From contig CM042020.1 in the NCBI GenBank assembly GCA_023525975.1, positions 112,577,207 to 112,641,206 on the forward strand: DNA of 64,000 bases, read 5' to 3'. A program made the position numbers and the translations under genes. The notes below the pieces were generated by a model. It was given only the letters and a program-made list of their open reading frames with translations. It was not told where the DNA came from and made no database searches. This DNA comes from Smallanthus sonchifolius (taxonomy: Eukaryota > Streptophyta > Magnoliopsida > Asterales > Asteraceae). Numbering within the stretch: the first letter of the stretch is position 1; every line of letters begins with the position of its first letter. This document shows positions 48,901-60,359 of this stretch, one piece after another.

Positions 48901-49031
48901 CTCGACTCTGATTGACGTCCAAGTGCACGACCATGGCTACTACCCCCAGGACTGAGGAAAGCGGAAGCGGTTACAGGTGCGTCAGCGGCAACGGAGGAGT
49001 GGCAGTGGCAGCAGCTACTGAGGAAAGGCAA
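45935..49031 (-). CDS. TNPA-like (plant Transposase_24) gene of the CACTA element, seven exons
   Basis: Exons 49031-48487, 48405-48282, 48202-47972, 47893-47762, 47680-47531, 47447-47253 and 46111-45935 have GT-AG borders and sum to 518 codons in one frame with no stop before 45935. Exon 1 carries 17-residue repeats (SSPGGISHGRGRGHQLE-like), making it Arg/Gly-rich; exons 2-5 carry the family core (FGDIKVHKAIGVMFSRSF, IWQGLCSEW, NNRKGKDSS...HTGGSIGF); the last exon is a Gln/Glu-rich coiled coil (MQELMQQQVKEEVE). In CACTA elements this protein binds subterminal repeats and helps excision (family knowledge). The start is uncertain: the frame opens at about 49052 after a TGA and no ATG was found before the repeats, so a 5' exon may be missing or unrecognised. 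Confidence 0.75.
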
Positions 49032-49620
49032 TCTTATGGCATAAGGTGGCAGGTGGGTATATCAGGTCAGGTTTTTTCCATCAATGACTTCATCAAAAAA
49101 GATAAATATTAGTATCTCACTTCATCAAAAAAATAGTTGAACTTTATACATATATCAGTCGTATACTTATTTGTAGAGACAAGTTTGCAGTTGGGAGCCT
49201 TAAAACCGCAGTCTTTATATTTATTATCACCAATTTTATAAAATTATCATAAAAGTAACCTATTATCAACACAAAACAGTTAACCCATAATAAGCAAGTG
49301 AATGATTATGAGCCCTAAAACAGAAAATTGAAGCAGGTGAAGATTTAGAAGTCAAAACTGTGTAAATGATTATGAGCTCTAAATTAGAAAATCCCCCAAA
49401 AATGCCCACAAACCCAATGAAAGATATGCATCAAACAGACTGAAATTAGAGATCCTAACCTGAATTTCTGGATTCCGTCTGCTCAAAATCGGAACCATCA
49501 TCCAATTGGGATTTTAATTTCGCTTCTTCTTCATCCACGAAAATCAAAACCCAAATAGAAAGTGTTAGCTACAGATTTTTAAACCAAGTCTAAAATTCAT
49601 AGTAAATCAGATATAAGAAC

Positions 49621-50777
49621 TAGGGGTGTTCACGGTCCGGTTTTCGCGGTTTTTGGATCAAACCATAAACCAAACCGTTAGTAACGGTTTTTTATCACTA
49701 AAAACCAAAACCGAACCGTTGAAAATAAAAACCAAACCAAACCGAACCGTTGTTACCGGTTTGGTTCCGGTTTGGTTTCGCGGTTTGGGCTTTAGGCCCA
49801 TTTAGGCCCCTATGTTGAGATATGTTGAGGTACATCTAAGCCTCAGTATGTGAAAATTACATATGCCCAATTTCAGTTTTGATTACTGTAGGTTTACATC
49901 AATTTTTCGTTGATATTGTTCTGTATAATTGCTTTGGTGCAACTTGGGGCAAGCTCTGTCAAAAAACTGCCTAAAACCTATTAAAAAGAACCTAAGATTT
50001 TGACAATAGAAAACAAATTAGAGTAAACACCAAAATGAGATTTTGCTAAAAATCAAATACCAAAGCTGAGATGTTGCTAAAAGTCAAATACCAAACTGAT
50101 TTTAGAGTAAAATCAAATTATAGAAAATCAAATTCCAAACTGATTTTGACAACGATAAACCTGCAAGTAAAAGAAACTTCTCACAACCACACTAAACAGA
50201 AACCTGCGACAACCAACGATGAAATACTAACCTGGGATTTTGACTTGTGGGTCGGAAACTTGGAATCGATTGAGCCGATGAAAGGCTTGAGCAGGTTAAC
50301 GGCTTGAGCCTAGCGATTGAAGTTGAAACTCGGAAGTTTTAGGCGTTGAACGGCAAGAAGTCAATGACCTAGGGTTAGTGTGAAAGGTTGAGGGGTTAAG
50401 CGGCAAAGTGAAAGGGGGAAGTCTAAAAGAGTGAAAAAGTTCAGTTGAAAATTTGAAGTATTTACCCCTTATTCATGAAATCGATTACCGCCCAAGCTTG
50501 GAATCCATTGCTAGCTTATTTTCTTCCTAAACAGGCCTAAGCCCAAAGTCCCAAACATTCAAACATCCCAACTTATATATATATATAATATATACACGGT
50601 CCGGTCCGGTTTTTTACGACCGGTTTTTTGTATAAACCGTAAACCAAACCGTTCACTACGGTTTGAAACTTTTGAAACCAACCGACCGAAAGTTTAGGAG
50701 AAAAACCGACCGCGAAACCAAACCGATGACCGGTTTGGGCGGTTTCACGGTTTGAAACCGAACCGTGAACACCCCTA
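49621..50777. mobile_element. hAT-like non-autonomous element, 1157 bp, inside the CACTA element
   Basis: Termini TAGGGGTGTTCACGGT and ACCGTGAACACCCCTA are perfect inverted repeats, with longer imperfect CGGTTTGG-rich arms. Perfect 8-bp duplications ATAAGAAC flank it (49613-49620, 50778-50785). The 850-bp centre has no recognised coding domain. It lies upstream of the TNPA-like gene and may have displaced its promoter or first exon. Confidence 0.9.
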
Positions 50778-51222
50778 ATAAGAACATAACAGTGCCTGAA
50801 AGAAATCCAATTCAATGCACAAAAAAAACACACAGTAAAGTTACACGTGATTCTTCGTGAATTGAAAGAAACAGGCAGCACGCGACCAAATGGAACAACG
50901 GTTCAAAACAGTGGAGTACAACAGATGGTGGTGATTGCACAGCAACGGATGAGGTTGATTTGGTGGTGGTGTGGTGCGATGACGGTAACTCAAATGAGGC
51001 TGAATAGGAACGACAACCGAAATGATGGAAATTAGGGTTGTGTGTTCTGAGTGCAAACGGGTCATAAGATTGGGTATAAGATCCGCGTGTTTTATACAGC
51101 AGCAAAAAGTTAACGTTTAAACGTCGAAAAATGATAGTTATTGGTTTAATTCACTTGTCCCAAATCTACCCAATTAGCTCAGGTTCGATCCATCAAAGGC
51201 TTGTTTTTTTTTTTAAATAAAT

Positions 51223-52668
51223 AAAAAAATATATATTTTCGTGGGAAAACGGTCGGAATTTCCGACAACTTTCCCACAAAACTCAACTCTTTTGTGGGAA
51301 ATTTGTCGGAAATTCCGACCGTTTTCCCACGAAAATATATATTTTTTCGTTTTTCGACGTTTAAACGTTAACTTTTTCGCTCCAACTTTTGTGTAACTTC
51401 ATTATACGTTAAATTACTTGTGTTTCTTCAACTTGTATGTATTATACGCATACGTACGTGCGACGTCGTGTGTATACCCAATCGAAACACATAACTCAAA
51501 ACAATCTTTTATTATTATATAAGTGTGTCTACATATATAAGTTTGTAAATACAGCAAGACGCACACACGTATAGACAAATATATACTTGTACATGTACAA
51601 ATACATACGGATACACACATACACGTACTTATACGCATGTTTAAATAAAAAATTATTAATTGAAGAAAATACTAAAGAAAAAAAACTAAAATAATATGTA
51701 TTTGTCGGAAAATGTATAAAAGAGTATATTTTAAACACTATATACGTTATAAATATAATACATTTATATTATATAAGCTATAAAGATAAATAAATAAAAA
51801 TATATATTATTTCGTGGGAAAACGGTCGGAATTTCCGACAACTTTCCCACAAAACTCAACTCTTTTGTGGGAAATTTGTCGGAAATTCCGACCGTTTTCC
51901 CACCAAAATATATATTTTTTCGTTTTTAGACGGTTAAACGTTAACTTTTTCGCTCCATCTTTTGTGTAACTTCATTATACGTTAAATTACTTGTGTTTCT
52001 CCAACTTGTACGTATTATACACATACGTACGTGCGACGTCGTGTGTATACCCAATCGAAACACATAACTCAAAACAATCTTTTATTATTATATAAGTGTG
52101 TCTACATATATAAGTTTGTAAATACAACAAGACGCACACACGTATAGACAAATATATACTTTTACATGTACAAATACATACGGATACACACATACACGTA
52201 CTTATACGCATGTTTAAATAAAAAATTATTAGTTGAAGAAAATACTAAAGAAAAAAAACTAAAATAATATGTATTTGTCAGAAAATATATAAAAGAGTAT
52301 ATTTTAAACACTATATACGTTATAAATATAATACATTTATATTATATAAGCTTATAAGATAAATAAATAAAAATATATATTATTTCGTGGGAAAACGGTC
52401 GGAATTTCCGACAACTTTCCCACAAAACTCAACTCTTTTGTGGGAAATTTGTCGGAAATTCCGACCGTTTTCCCACCAAAATATATATTTTTTCGTTTTT
52501 AGATGGTTAAACGTTAACTTTTTCGCTCCATCTTTTGTGTAACTTCATTATACGTTAAATTACTTGTGTTTCTCCAACTTGTACGTATTATACACATACG
52601 TACGTGCGACGTCGTGTGTATACCCAATCGAAACACATAACTCAAAACAATCTTTTATTATTATATAA

Positions 52669-52709
<41 letters not shown>

Positions 52710-53643
52710 TGTAAATACAACAAGACGCACACACGTATAGACAAATATATACATGTACATATACAAATACATACGGATACACACACACACGTACTTATAC
52801 GCATGTTTAAATAAAAAAAATGTTAATAAAAGAAAATAATAAAGAAAAAAAACTAAAATAATATGTATTTGTCGAAAAATGTATAAAAGAGTATATTTTA
52901 AACACTATATATGTTATAAATATAATACATTTATATTATATAAGCTTATAAGATAAATAAATAAAAAAATATATTATTTCGTGGGAAAACGGTCGGAATT
53001 TCCGACAATTTTCCCACAAAACTCAACTCTTTTGTGGGAAATTTGTCGGAAATTCCGACCGTTTTCCCACCAAAATATATATTTTTTCGTTTTTAGACGG
53101 TTAAACGTTAACTTTTTCGCTCCATCTTTTGTGTAACTTTATTATACGTTAAATTACTTGTGTTTCTCCAACTTGTACGTATTATAGACATATGTACGTG
53201 CGACGTCGTGTGTATAGTAAATCGAAACACATAACTAAAAACAATATTTTATTATTATATAAATGTGTGTATATATATATGTTTGTAAATACAACAAGAC
53301 GCACACACGTATGGACAAATATATACATGTACATATGCAAATACATACGGATACACACATACACGTACTTATACGCATGTTTAAATAAAAAAATGTTAAT
53401 AGAAGAAAATAATAAAGAAAAAAAACTAAAATAATATGTATTTGTCAAAAAATATATAAAAGAGTATATTATAAACACTATATATGTTATAAATATAATA
53501 CATTTCTATTATATATGCTTATAAGATAAATAAATAAAAAATATATTATTTCGTGGGAAAACGGTCGGAATTTCCGACAACTTTCCCACAAATTTATTTT
53601 TAAATATAAGTTTGTCGGAATTTAGTGGGTAATTTCCGACTGT
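51223..53643. repeat. Tandem array of about 573-bp units with long hairpins
   Basis: GTGGGAAAACGGTCGG recurs at 51241, 51814, 52387, 52981 and 53553, so periods are 573, 573, 594 and 572 bp; the 594-bp unit includes a TA microsatellite (52677-52706). Each of the four full units starts with a 90-bp hairpin: 41-bp arms with one mismatch and an 8-base loop CTCAACTC. The rest of a unit has an AT/CATACG-rich spacer (GTGCGACGTCGTGTG, CGGATACACACATACACG). Units are highly similar. Short minus-strand ORFs repeated in each unit are not genes. Confidence 0.92.
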
Positions 53644-53806
53644 TTTCCCACAAACGTGTTTGTTCTCGGAATGTTATGGGAAAGTCGTTACTAAGTTTAG
53701 GGTTTCATCTTCGTGGGAATTTTGTGGGAATGTTGTTGAAATTTCCCACAAAAAAAATTTTGTGGGAAATTTTTGTAGGAAAACTTGCAGTTTTCTAGTA
53801 GTGAAT

Positions 53807-55655
53807 CAATTCCGTTAACGTATTAGGAAATATCTAGCGATCACGCCGATAGACCACATTATTTGGCTCTGAATCAAACCGCTTAGTAGTAGCACGAAGG
53901 TTTATTAGTCAGCTAAGACCTTTACAAGGATGTGAAAGGTTTAAATTTGCCAAAACTCAACTGTTACAACATTCGTGTGTTCACGTGACTTCTCTTTGCA
54001 TCACCTAGCGTCATTGAACAAGTAAGGAAGAATAAACATATGGAAAACTAATGAGTTCATTCAACCATCAACACGTAAATTTGTACTATGTCTGAAACCT
54101 ATTGTGTAAATATTTTGTTATTGCTATATGTGGAAGTATTCCAAATGAAATATGTATCTAATCGTGATGTACTTATCAAGATTTAGTAATGCTTGCATGG
54201 TACGATTATCATTGCCTCGTCTTTCGTTATAAACCTAGCAAAGTCTTTAAGATGTGTGATGGAGTGACAATTAGGACATTCTTGTAAAGTTTATTGACGA
54301 TTACAACTGATGAACGTAATGATAAATTTACATTTATATTTGTGTTACTGAAATCCGATTATGTAGATTAATGTCTTTCGGACATTCTCATTTGCCTCTC
54401 TCATAACGTTCTTAGATGTCCCATATATGTAACATATGATTGCCTAACTTAATTCGTACGTGAATTACATAAACGCCATCGAGACATTAATATATGGACC
54501 TTTTTTTATAAAGTTATGTTGAAATATCTAAATAAACGAGTAGATTAGTGAACTTGTTACACACACAAATGTATTATATTTGAACTTTCAAACTAGCATA
54601 ATGCAGTATACGTTTCGATATCTGTCGTTGACAAACTTAGTTATGATTGCCTGGTTTTTTTCATTAAATAAAACCATTCCATTCATGCCCCAACCAAATT
54701 CATATTTAGAATGCATATCGTCAATCATTGTCATGTTTCACCCTTTATCTTCTCAACTTATTCATCCACCTCTTTTGTTGGTGTTTTTTGGTCTCCTAAG
54801 CTAACTGCCTCTACCTAACCACCCCAACCACATTTCTCTACCCTTTTCCCCACCCTAATTGACTCCATTTATTTCACACCTCCATCGCCTTGATAACACT
54901 CCATCGCCGTGAGATGCCTCCATAGATTCAGACAGACGGTTCACACAAACAAGTATTTGGTTAGGGTATGTGTTTGTATATTCTATGTGTGTGTTATCAT
55001 GTTTATATCTAGGATTACATTCGTGTTTGTTCTTGCCTTCTTGAAGGTATGATATATGATTTAGATTCGATTGTTCATGCTTCTAATAATCTAATGTATT
55101 TATTTAGGTGGTGGTTTTTAAGATGTTAATGGCAGTGATCGTTAGTGGTCAAACTTAATGAACATCGTTAAACATTAATCATAAATTACATATTTTGAAA
55201 AGAAGTTAGTTTTATGATTAAAAGTTAACAATATGTACTATTTACTAAAGAGCATTTGGCTCAATGATATCTAGATATATTGTCTGATATTTCATTTCTA
55301 AGAGATTGTGAGTTTAGTCCCGTCATGAACAAGTGGTGTAGATTATAAGCAGGTTTATATTGTTCGTGAGTTTGCCGTTAAAAAAAACAATACTGAGTAT
55401 TTATTATGTTTTAATCAATTATTAGCATTAATCACTTACATCAATGTGTTTTAACTGTAGGAACACCGAACTTGGTCGCTAGGCTCATGAGTTGAATACG
55501 TTGAAGAACGGTTGTAGGGTTATTCGTACCGTGGACGTTAAGCGGACGATCGGAGATAGGTTAACGCGATTAGCGACAAAATTCTCCCCTAATGCTTCGA
55601 TTGGATTGTTTGATTGTTAGGATTCACTAGATAAAAACCGAAAATTGGGGACATT
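53807..55655. other. Unassigned sequence and promoter region of RBR copy C
   Basis: No coding domain or element termini were recognised between 53807 and about 55450. From 55490 it corresponds to the copy B upstream region (GAGTTGAATACG, TTATTCGTACCG). CACTAGATAAAAACCG (55624) and the shared TTAACCCTAACAATTT follow just before copy C. Confidence 0.4.
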
Positions 55656-55711
55656 AACCCTAACAATTTGTGTTGTACTACAATTACGGATCTTATAAGT
55701 CACTCTCAACG

Positions 55712-58700
55712 ATGAACGACGACATACGAGAACTGAGCAGAATCGCCGCCGAACAACGCCGCGAGTTCATGGCGGCAGGAGCCGTCGAGTCCGACCTGGA
55801 ACTAGCGTACCGTCTCCAACTCGAAGAAGCCATGGCTGCGTCTCTCGCTTTTCAACCTTCATCCTCCAATTCATCATTACAATCTCCACAACCACCACCT
55901 CCGATCTCGATTAACGACGGCGTTAACCTCGCCGACGTCCAAACCCTAGAGTTTGACAAATTCGAGACGGAAATTAAAGACCGCATGATCATCGAAACCG
56001 AAACGAAGAAACTGCAGGTGGATCTCAACCGTCGAATTCACGATCAGAAACTCGCTCGCGAGATTTTGCAAATGCCGGAGGAACAGTGGCAAGTTGTCGG
56101 TGACAATTTCGAGCGTCCGTACGGAGAGGGTTCTTCTTCGAAGAGCGAAGACAATCCAGAGGTATTTAGGGTTTATTTTAAGGGTTTGTTAAGCGAGGAG
56201 AGAGTTCACGGTCCTAGTTCTTCAAATAAAACAGTGACAATGGCTGGGATCGGTGTAGCGATATGCGACTCGACGGATGAGATGATTTTTGAGATGAGGA
56301 AGCCTTTGGATTTGATTAAAGGTGATCGGATGAGCAGGCAGAGTGTGGAGGGGCAGGCGTTGATCGAGGCTTTGAACGCTGCAGCTGCTTTGGATCTCAA
56401 GAGAATCGTATTCTATTGTGATTATCATCCACTGTATCAATTTGTGAGTTGATTTCATCGTACGCTATATGTCTGTATCAACTGTCTGTTCACTGTTGTA
56501 GCAATTTGACAAGCTGTGATAAAATTTATGGCTTGTTATAACAAGATATAATCATAAGTGTGTTGGCAATTTCAGGTTAATGGGCGCTGGCGGCCAAAAC
56601 AACAAAAGGTTATAACCTTTTTGGATCAAGTGAATCTTATTCGGAAAAGTTTCACATATTGTGAGCCCTCCCTTATTACTCGTAAGGATGTCAAATTTGC
56701 GATTAAGCTTGCAAGAGAAGCAATAAACTCTCAGATAAGCAAGGTGTTATCATCAAGTCAAGAAAAGCTTGAAAATTGTATAATATGCTTAGATGATAAA
56801 TCTATAGACCAATTCTTTCCAATTGAAGGTTGTACACATCGATACTGCTATTCTTGCATGAAGCAACACGTAGAGGTGAAATTGCTTAATGGTGCGTTAC
56901 CAAAATGCCCTCATGAAGGTTGCGGGAATGAATTGAGAATTGAAAGTTGTGAGAAGTTCTTGACCCTGAAGTTTACTGAGATGATGAGACAACGATTGAA
57001 AGAAGATTCAATTCCGGTGACAGAAAAAGTTTATTGCCCGTATCCTAAATGCTCCACGTTGATGTCAAGAACTGAACTTTTTAAGCTTCCTACATTGGCT
57101 TTTGGATTTGGAGCTCGAAAATGTTACAAGTGTTATGGTATTTTTTGCATTAATTGTAGGGTTCCTTGGCATGAAAATATGACCTGTACAGAGTACAAAA
57201 AAAGAAACCCCACAACACTTGTGGAAGAATCAAAGCTTAAAAATCTTGCAGCAATGAATTTGTGGCGGCAGTGCATAAAATGCAAACATATGATAGAGTT
57301 AGCAGCTGGTTGCTACCACATGACTTGCAGGTACATTATTTTCACCAATTCTGTTCTTCCTGTCTAGTCTTATTGGTACACTATGTATTGTTTTCATGAA
57401 GTGATATCGAGCAAAATGTTATAAAAAACTGAGACTGACAATAGATAACCTAGTACTAGAGATTTAACCATTTTCACATTTTTTATACCTTCTTTGGCTG
57501 CAAATTTCTTAAGAGTACTAGACATATTCTGTAATTTACTTGGTTTTACTGTAAATTTTAAGGAAAGTTAGTAAGTTACAAAGGGTATGTTTTGCTAGAA
57601 ATAACTACTTGAACTCACTTAGTTATATTTGTAAGTATGGTTCCAAACTCATATCAAGCCGTGATATCGTGCATTTATATAGTAATATTTTTTTAGGGGG
57701 GGGGGGGGTCATAGTTTCACATAAATCTTGGAAATATACACCCAATAAACAATTTTTCAATGACAGTGTACAATGTTTTGAAGCATGATTTGGTAAATAA
57801 GTTATTTTACAATTTTAGAGGAGGATATATGAAATTGCTGCCTTTTTTAGTATTTAGTTGTTTACTTTTGCATGTATGGTTGGGGTTTTTCATAGGCTGT
57901 GTCTAGACTAGAGGTTCCCGTGGAAGAAAGGTGACGTGAATGAAGTACACATAATCACAACTGGTTAAGTTTGTAGAAGCTGTTGGAAATTAATCTTCAA
58001 TAGTTTTTAGTTAATTGTTTTATTATGTAATGGGTCAAAGTAAATGGGTCAGAATATTAAGTATTTGTAATTAGTATTATGTGCTGATGGCAAGGCCTAT
58101 TATAAAGCCCATAAAACAGGTCGTATAGGTTTAGAGATGAAACGGTACAACTCTTGGTGAAGCACCGATCCGTTTGGCGGTTGTAGAACGGTTGCTTCTG
58201 AACCGACGCTTCGTTTCATCTGGTATATATAGGTCTGATTGTAAATGATTATTGCATCCAGAAATAAAGTTACATTACAATCAATTTTCTGTATTTCCTG
58301 CTTACTGTGTTTCAATCGATATTCAAAGGATGAAGAATTCAAGGCCTGTGAGAAGCATGAATCATAAGTTCTTAGAATTGCTGAATCCTCATTAAGTGTA
58401 TCACTCTCCTGTATCGTGCCCTGCCTGCATGCTTGTGTTTTACATAGATCATGTGAGCGAGATGAATGAGCTAATGTTTCAAAGATACATACGCATATGC
58501 ATGTCTAATCTGTGATAAGAATAGGCAAAACTGGTGGGTTGGGTTGGGTCAAAGGCTCAAAGCGTGTAGCTTTTAGTACCAAGTAAAACTGTATGTGGTT
58601 GATACTTGTCTATCCCTTTTAAACATAACTATAAGCATTTAATGTATTAAATGTGATTAGTTAATATATTATTGAAGTGGAGATATTTTTTAAACAAATA

Positions 58701-60359
58701 AAATGTTATGGCGTACGGGGCGTTGAATGCATTTAAAATACAGTTTAGCGTCACTTAAAAGAAAAACGTTCTTTTTTAGGCATCGTCTCGGCCCGATTGA
58801 CCCTGAAAGTTGAATAGCTCGAAATGTGGGATTATGCTTGATTATCTTGTTCTGAAGGCTTGGTCCTGTACCTAAAGTTGTTTTTCTTGTAATATATATG
58901 TGATTTTCTAATTTCTGTACACTTTAATTTTTTAATGTGTTAAATTGTTTTTACATATAAGGTAAATGTGAATTTTTGTATCTTATGCTTTTTGGAAACA
59001 ATTTAAAGTACTTATTTTTGTTTCCAAAAAGTAAAATTGTTAATATTTTAAAGAGTATATTACAAATTATGTCCTTTATAAATATAGCAAATTGCATTGT
59101 GTGTCCTTACACTTCAATAATTACAATGCATGTCCTTTTTTTTAAAATTTTTACACATTATCTGTCCTTTGAACTAACACCCATCCAATTCCATCGTTAA
59201 CTCCACTCATGTGCCCCTCACGTGAGGGGCATTTCTGTCATTTTAATTCACCTTTTTGTTCTTTCCTTTACCCTCCGACCATTTAATACACCCAACGATA
59301 AAAACCCTAGCTCCAAAATCAAAACAAAATGTCATCTTCCTCATTTAGCAGCAAATTCACTCCATCCGAAGCACGATCCAAGATGGTTTTTTGTTCTTGT
59401 GGTAAAGCAGCGATTCTGTGTACTTCATGGACTCTTAGAAATCCAGGGCGTAGGTTCAACGGTTTTCTAGAATCTAGATAAGGTAAGTGAAATCTTTTAC
59501 CATAAAATTCATCGACTTCAGCTCGTGGAGTATGTTCACGAATGCAAAATCGTCCTGCCATTGTTGTCTTCTTGGGTGAAATTAGGGTTAGTTTGCCCGA
59601 AGGTTTAAGCGTAAGTAGTGAAATGGGGTGCTTGGCTGTATTAAAAGGTAGGTCTGAAAAATGGTGAATTAAAATGACAGAAATCCCCTCAAGTGAGGGG
59701 CACATTAGTGGAGCTAATGATGGAATTGTATGGGTGTTCGTTCAAAGGACATATAATTTGCAAAAATTCAAAAAAAAGTACATACAGTGTATTTATTGAA
59801 TTGAACTGTAAGGACACACAATGCAATTTGCTATATTTATAAAGGACATAATTTGTAATTTACTCTATTTTAAATGAACGATATCTTGTTTTATTTTAAG
59901 ATACTATTGTTAATTTATAACTTAATATTTTTAACAAACAATTTAATATCTTTAGCAAAATATTTAAAAAAAGAAAACAAAAGGACCTGGCACAAACCAA
60001 TCTCGCTTTCCAAGCGAGGGGTCGGGCTAGGCTGGCCTATGAATGAGTTGAAGTTGCCACCTCCGATGTACCAAATACACGTGGATTTCTAAATAGATCT
60101 TGAATATGGCTTTGTGGAATCATCGATAGCAGCAGATTCTTACAGCTTTCCTTTATTTTGCAGATGTGGATATGAATTTTGCTACACGTGTGGAGCGGAA
60201 TGGAAGAACAAGAAGGCAACATGCACTTGTCCTCTTTGGGATGAAGAAAACATCGTGGATACCGAGGAAGACGACGACGATGATGATTTTGAGGATGTCG
60301 TCGTTCTTGATGATGATGACGACGATGAGTATGCTTCTGAAGATGAGTATTATTTCTGA
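55712..60359 (+). CDS. RBR-type E3 ubiquitin ligase with RNase H-like domain, copy C, intact
   Basis: Exons 55712-56443, 56576-57330 and 60164-60359 join at GT-AG borders into 560 codons. The ATG at 55712 (MNDDIRELSR) was chosen over 55670 because copy A starts at the same place. Order: helical N-terminus (EEAMAASLAF), RNase H-like (RVT_3-type) domain at about 145-290 with VYFKGLL, GIGVAICD and IVFYCDYHPLY; RING1 from 312 (CIICLDD...CTHRYCYSC...CPHEGC); IBR about 380-455 (YCPYPKC, KCYKC, FCINC, WHENMTC); RING2 from 477 (CIKC, catalytic Cys 490 in GCYHMTC, CGYEFCYTCG); acidic tail to 560. RBR ligases take ubiquitin from E2 onto the RING2 cysteine before transfer to substrate; the substrate is unknown. 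The first RNase H aspartate position is lysine (YFKG), so nuclease activity is unlikely. Intron 2 (2.8 kb) holds a Pack-MULE and a G-run (57697-57708). Confidence 0.92.
59053..59865. mobile_element. Pack-MULE-like element in intron 2 of RBR copy C
   Basis: Long terminal inverted repeats (over 200 bp) start GAGTATATTACAAATTATG and end, inverted, GAGTAAATTACAAATTATG. Both arms contain TATAGCAAATTGCATTGTG and GTGCCCCTCAC-AGGGG. Perfect 9-bp duplications TATTTTAAA flank it (59044-59052, 59866-59874). Long TIRs with 9-bp duplication define Mutator-like elements. The 400-bp interior is gene-like and not transposase, with a GRF zinc-finger frame. Confidence 0.88.
59329..59481 (+). CDS. Small GRF-type zinc-finger reading frame carried by the Pack-MULE
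   Basis: Fifty codons from MSSSSFSSKFTPSEARSK to TAA. The centre CSCGKAAILCTSWTLRNPGR and the following RFNGF match the GRF zinc finger, whose signature is CxCG, TSxT, NPGRRF then Cys. The third metal ligand (GC after GRRF) appears as Phe here and the frame stops soon after, so the finger is truncated and may not bind zinc. GRF fingers bind single-stranded nucleic acid in other proteins. It is probably a captured and partly decayed gene fragment. An AAACCCTAG motif precedes the ATG by about 25 bp. Confidence 0.55.
   Translation: MSSSSFSSKFTPSEARSKMVFCSCGKAAILCTSWTLRNPGRRFNGFLESR

Larger units (their letters stand above)
45329..53803 (-). mobile_element. Complete CACTA (En/Spm) transposon, 8475 bp
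   Basis: Termini CACTACTAGAAA (45329) and TTTCTAGTAGTG (to 53803) are perfect inverted repeats, flanked by the 3-bp duplication AAT on both sides. Subterminal repeats built from TTTCCCAC and CCGACAA words fill 45350-45760 and 51230-53790. The interior has a minus-strand TNPA-like gene of seven exons, a hAT-like insertion and a 573-bp tandem array. No tnp2/TNPD transposase motif was found, so movement would need one from elsewhere. Confidence 0.93.

Noticed and set aside
51414..53478. A repeated 74-98-codon minus-strand ORF with many Cys and Tyr
   Set aside because: It recurs once per 573-bp unit with different truncations and has no family resemblance.
59319..59705. A 128-codon minus-strand ORF in the Pack-MULE
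   Set aside because: It overlaps the GRF frame antisense and spans TIR sequence; no domain. Kept only as a possibility.
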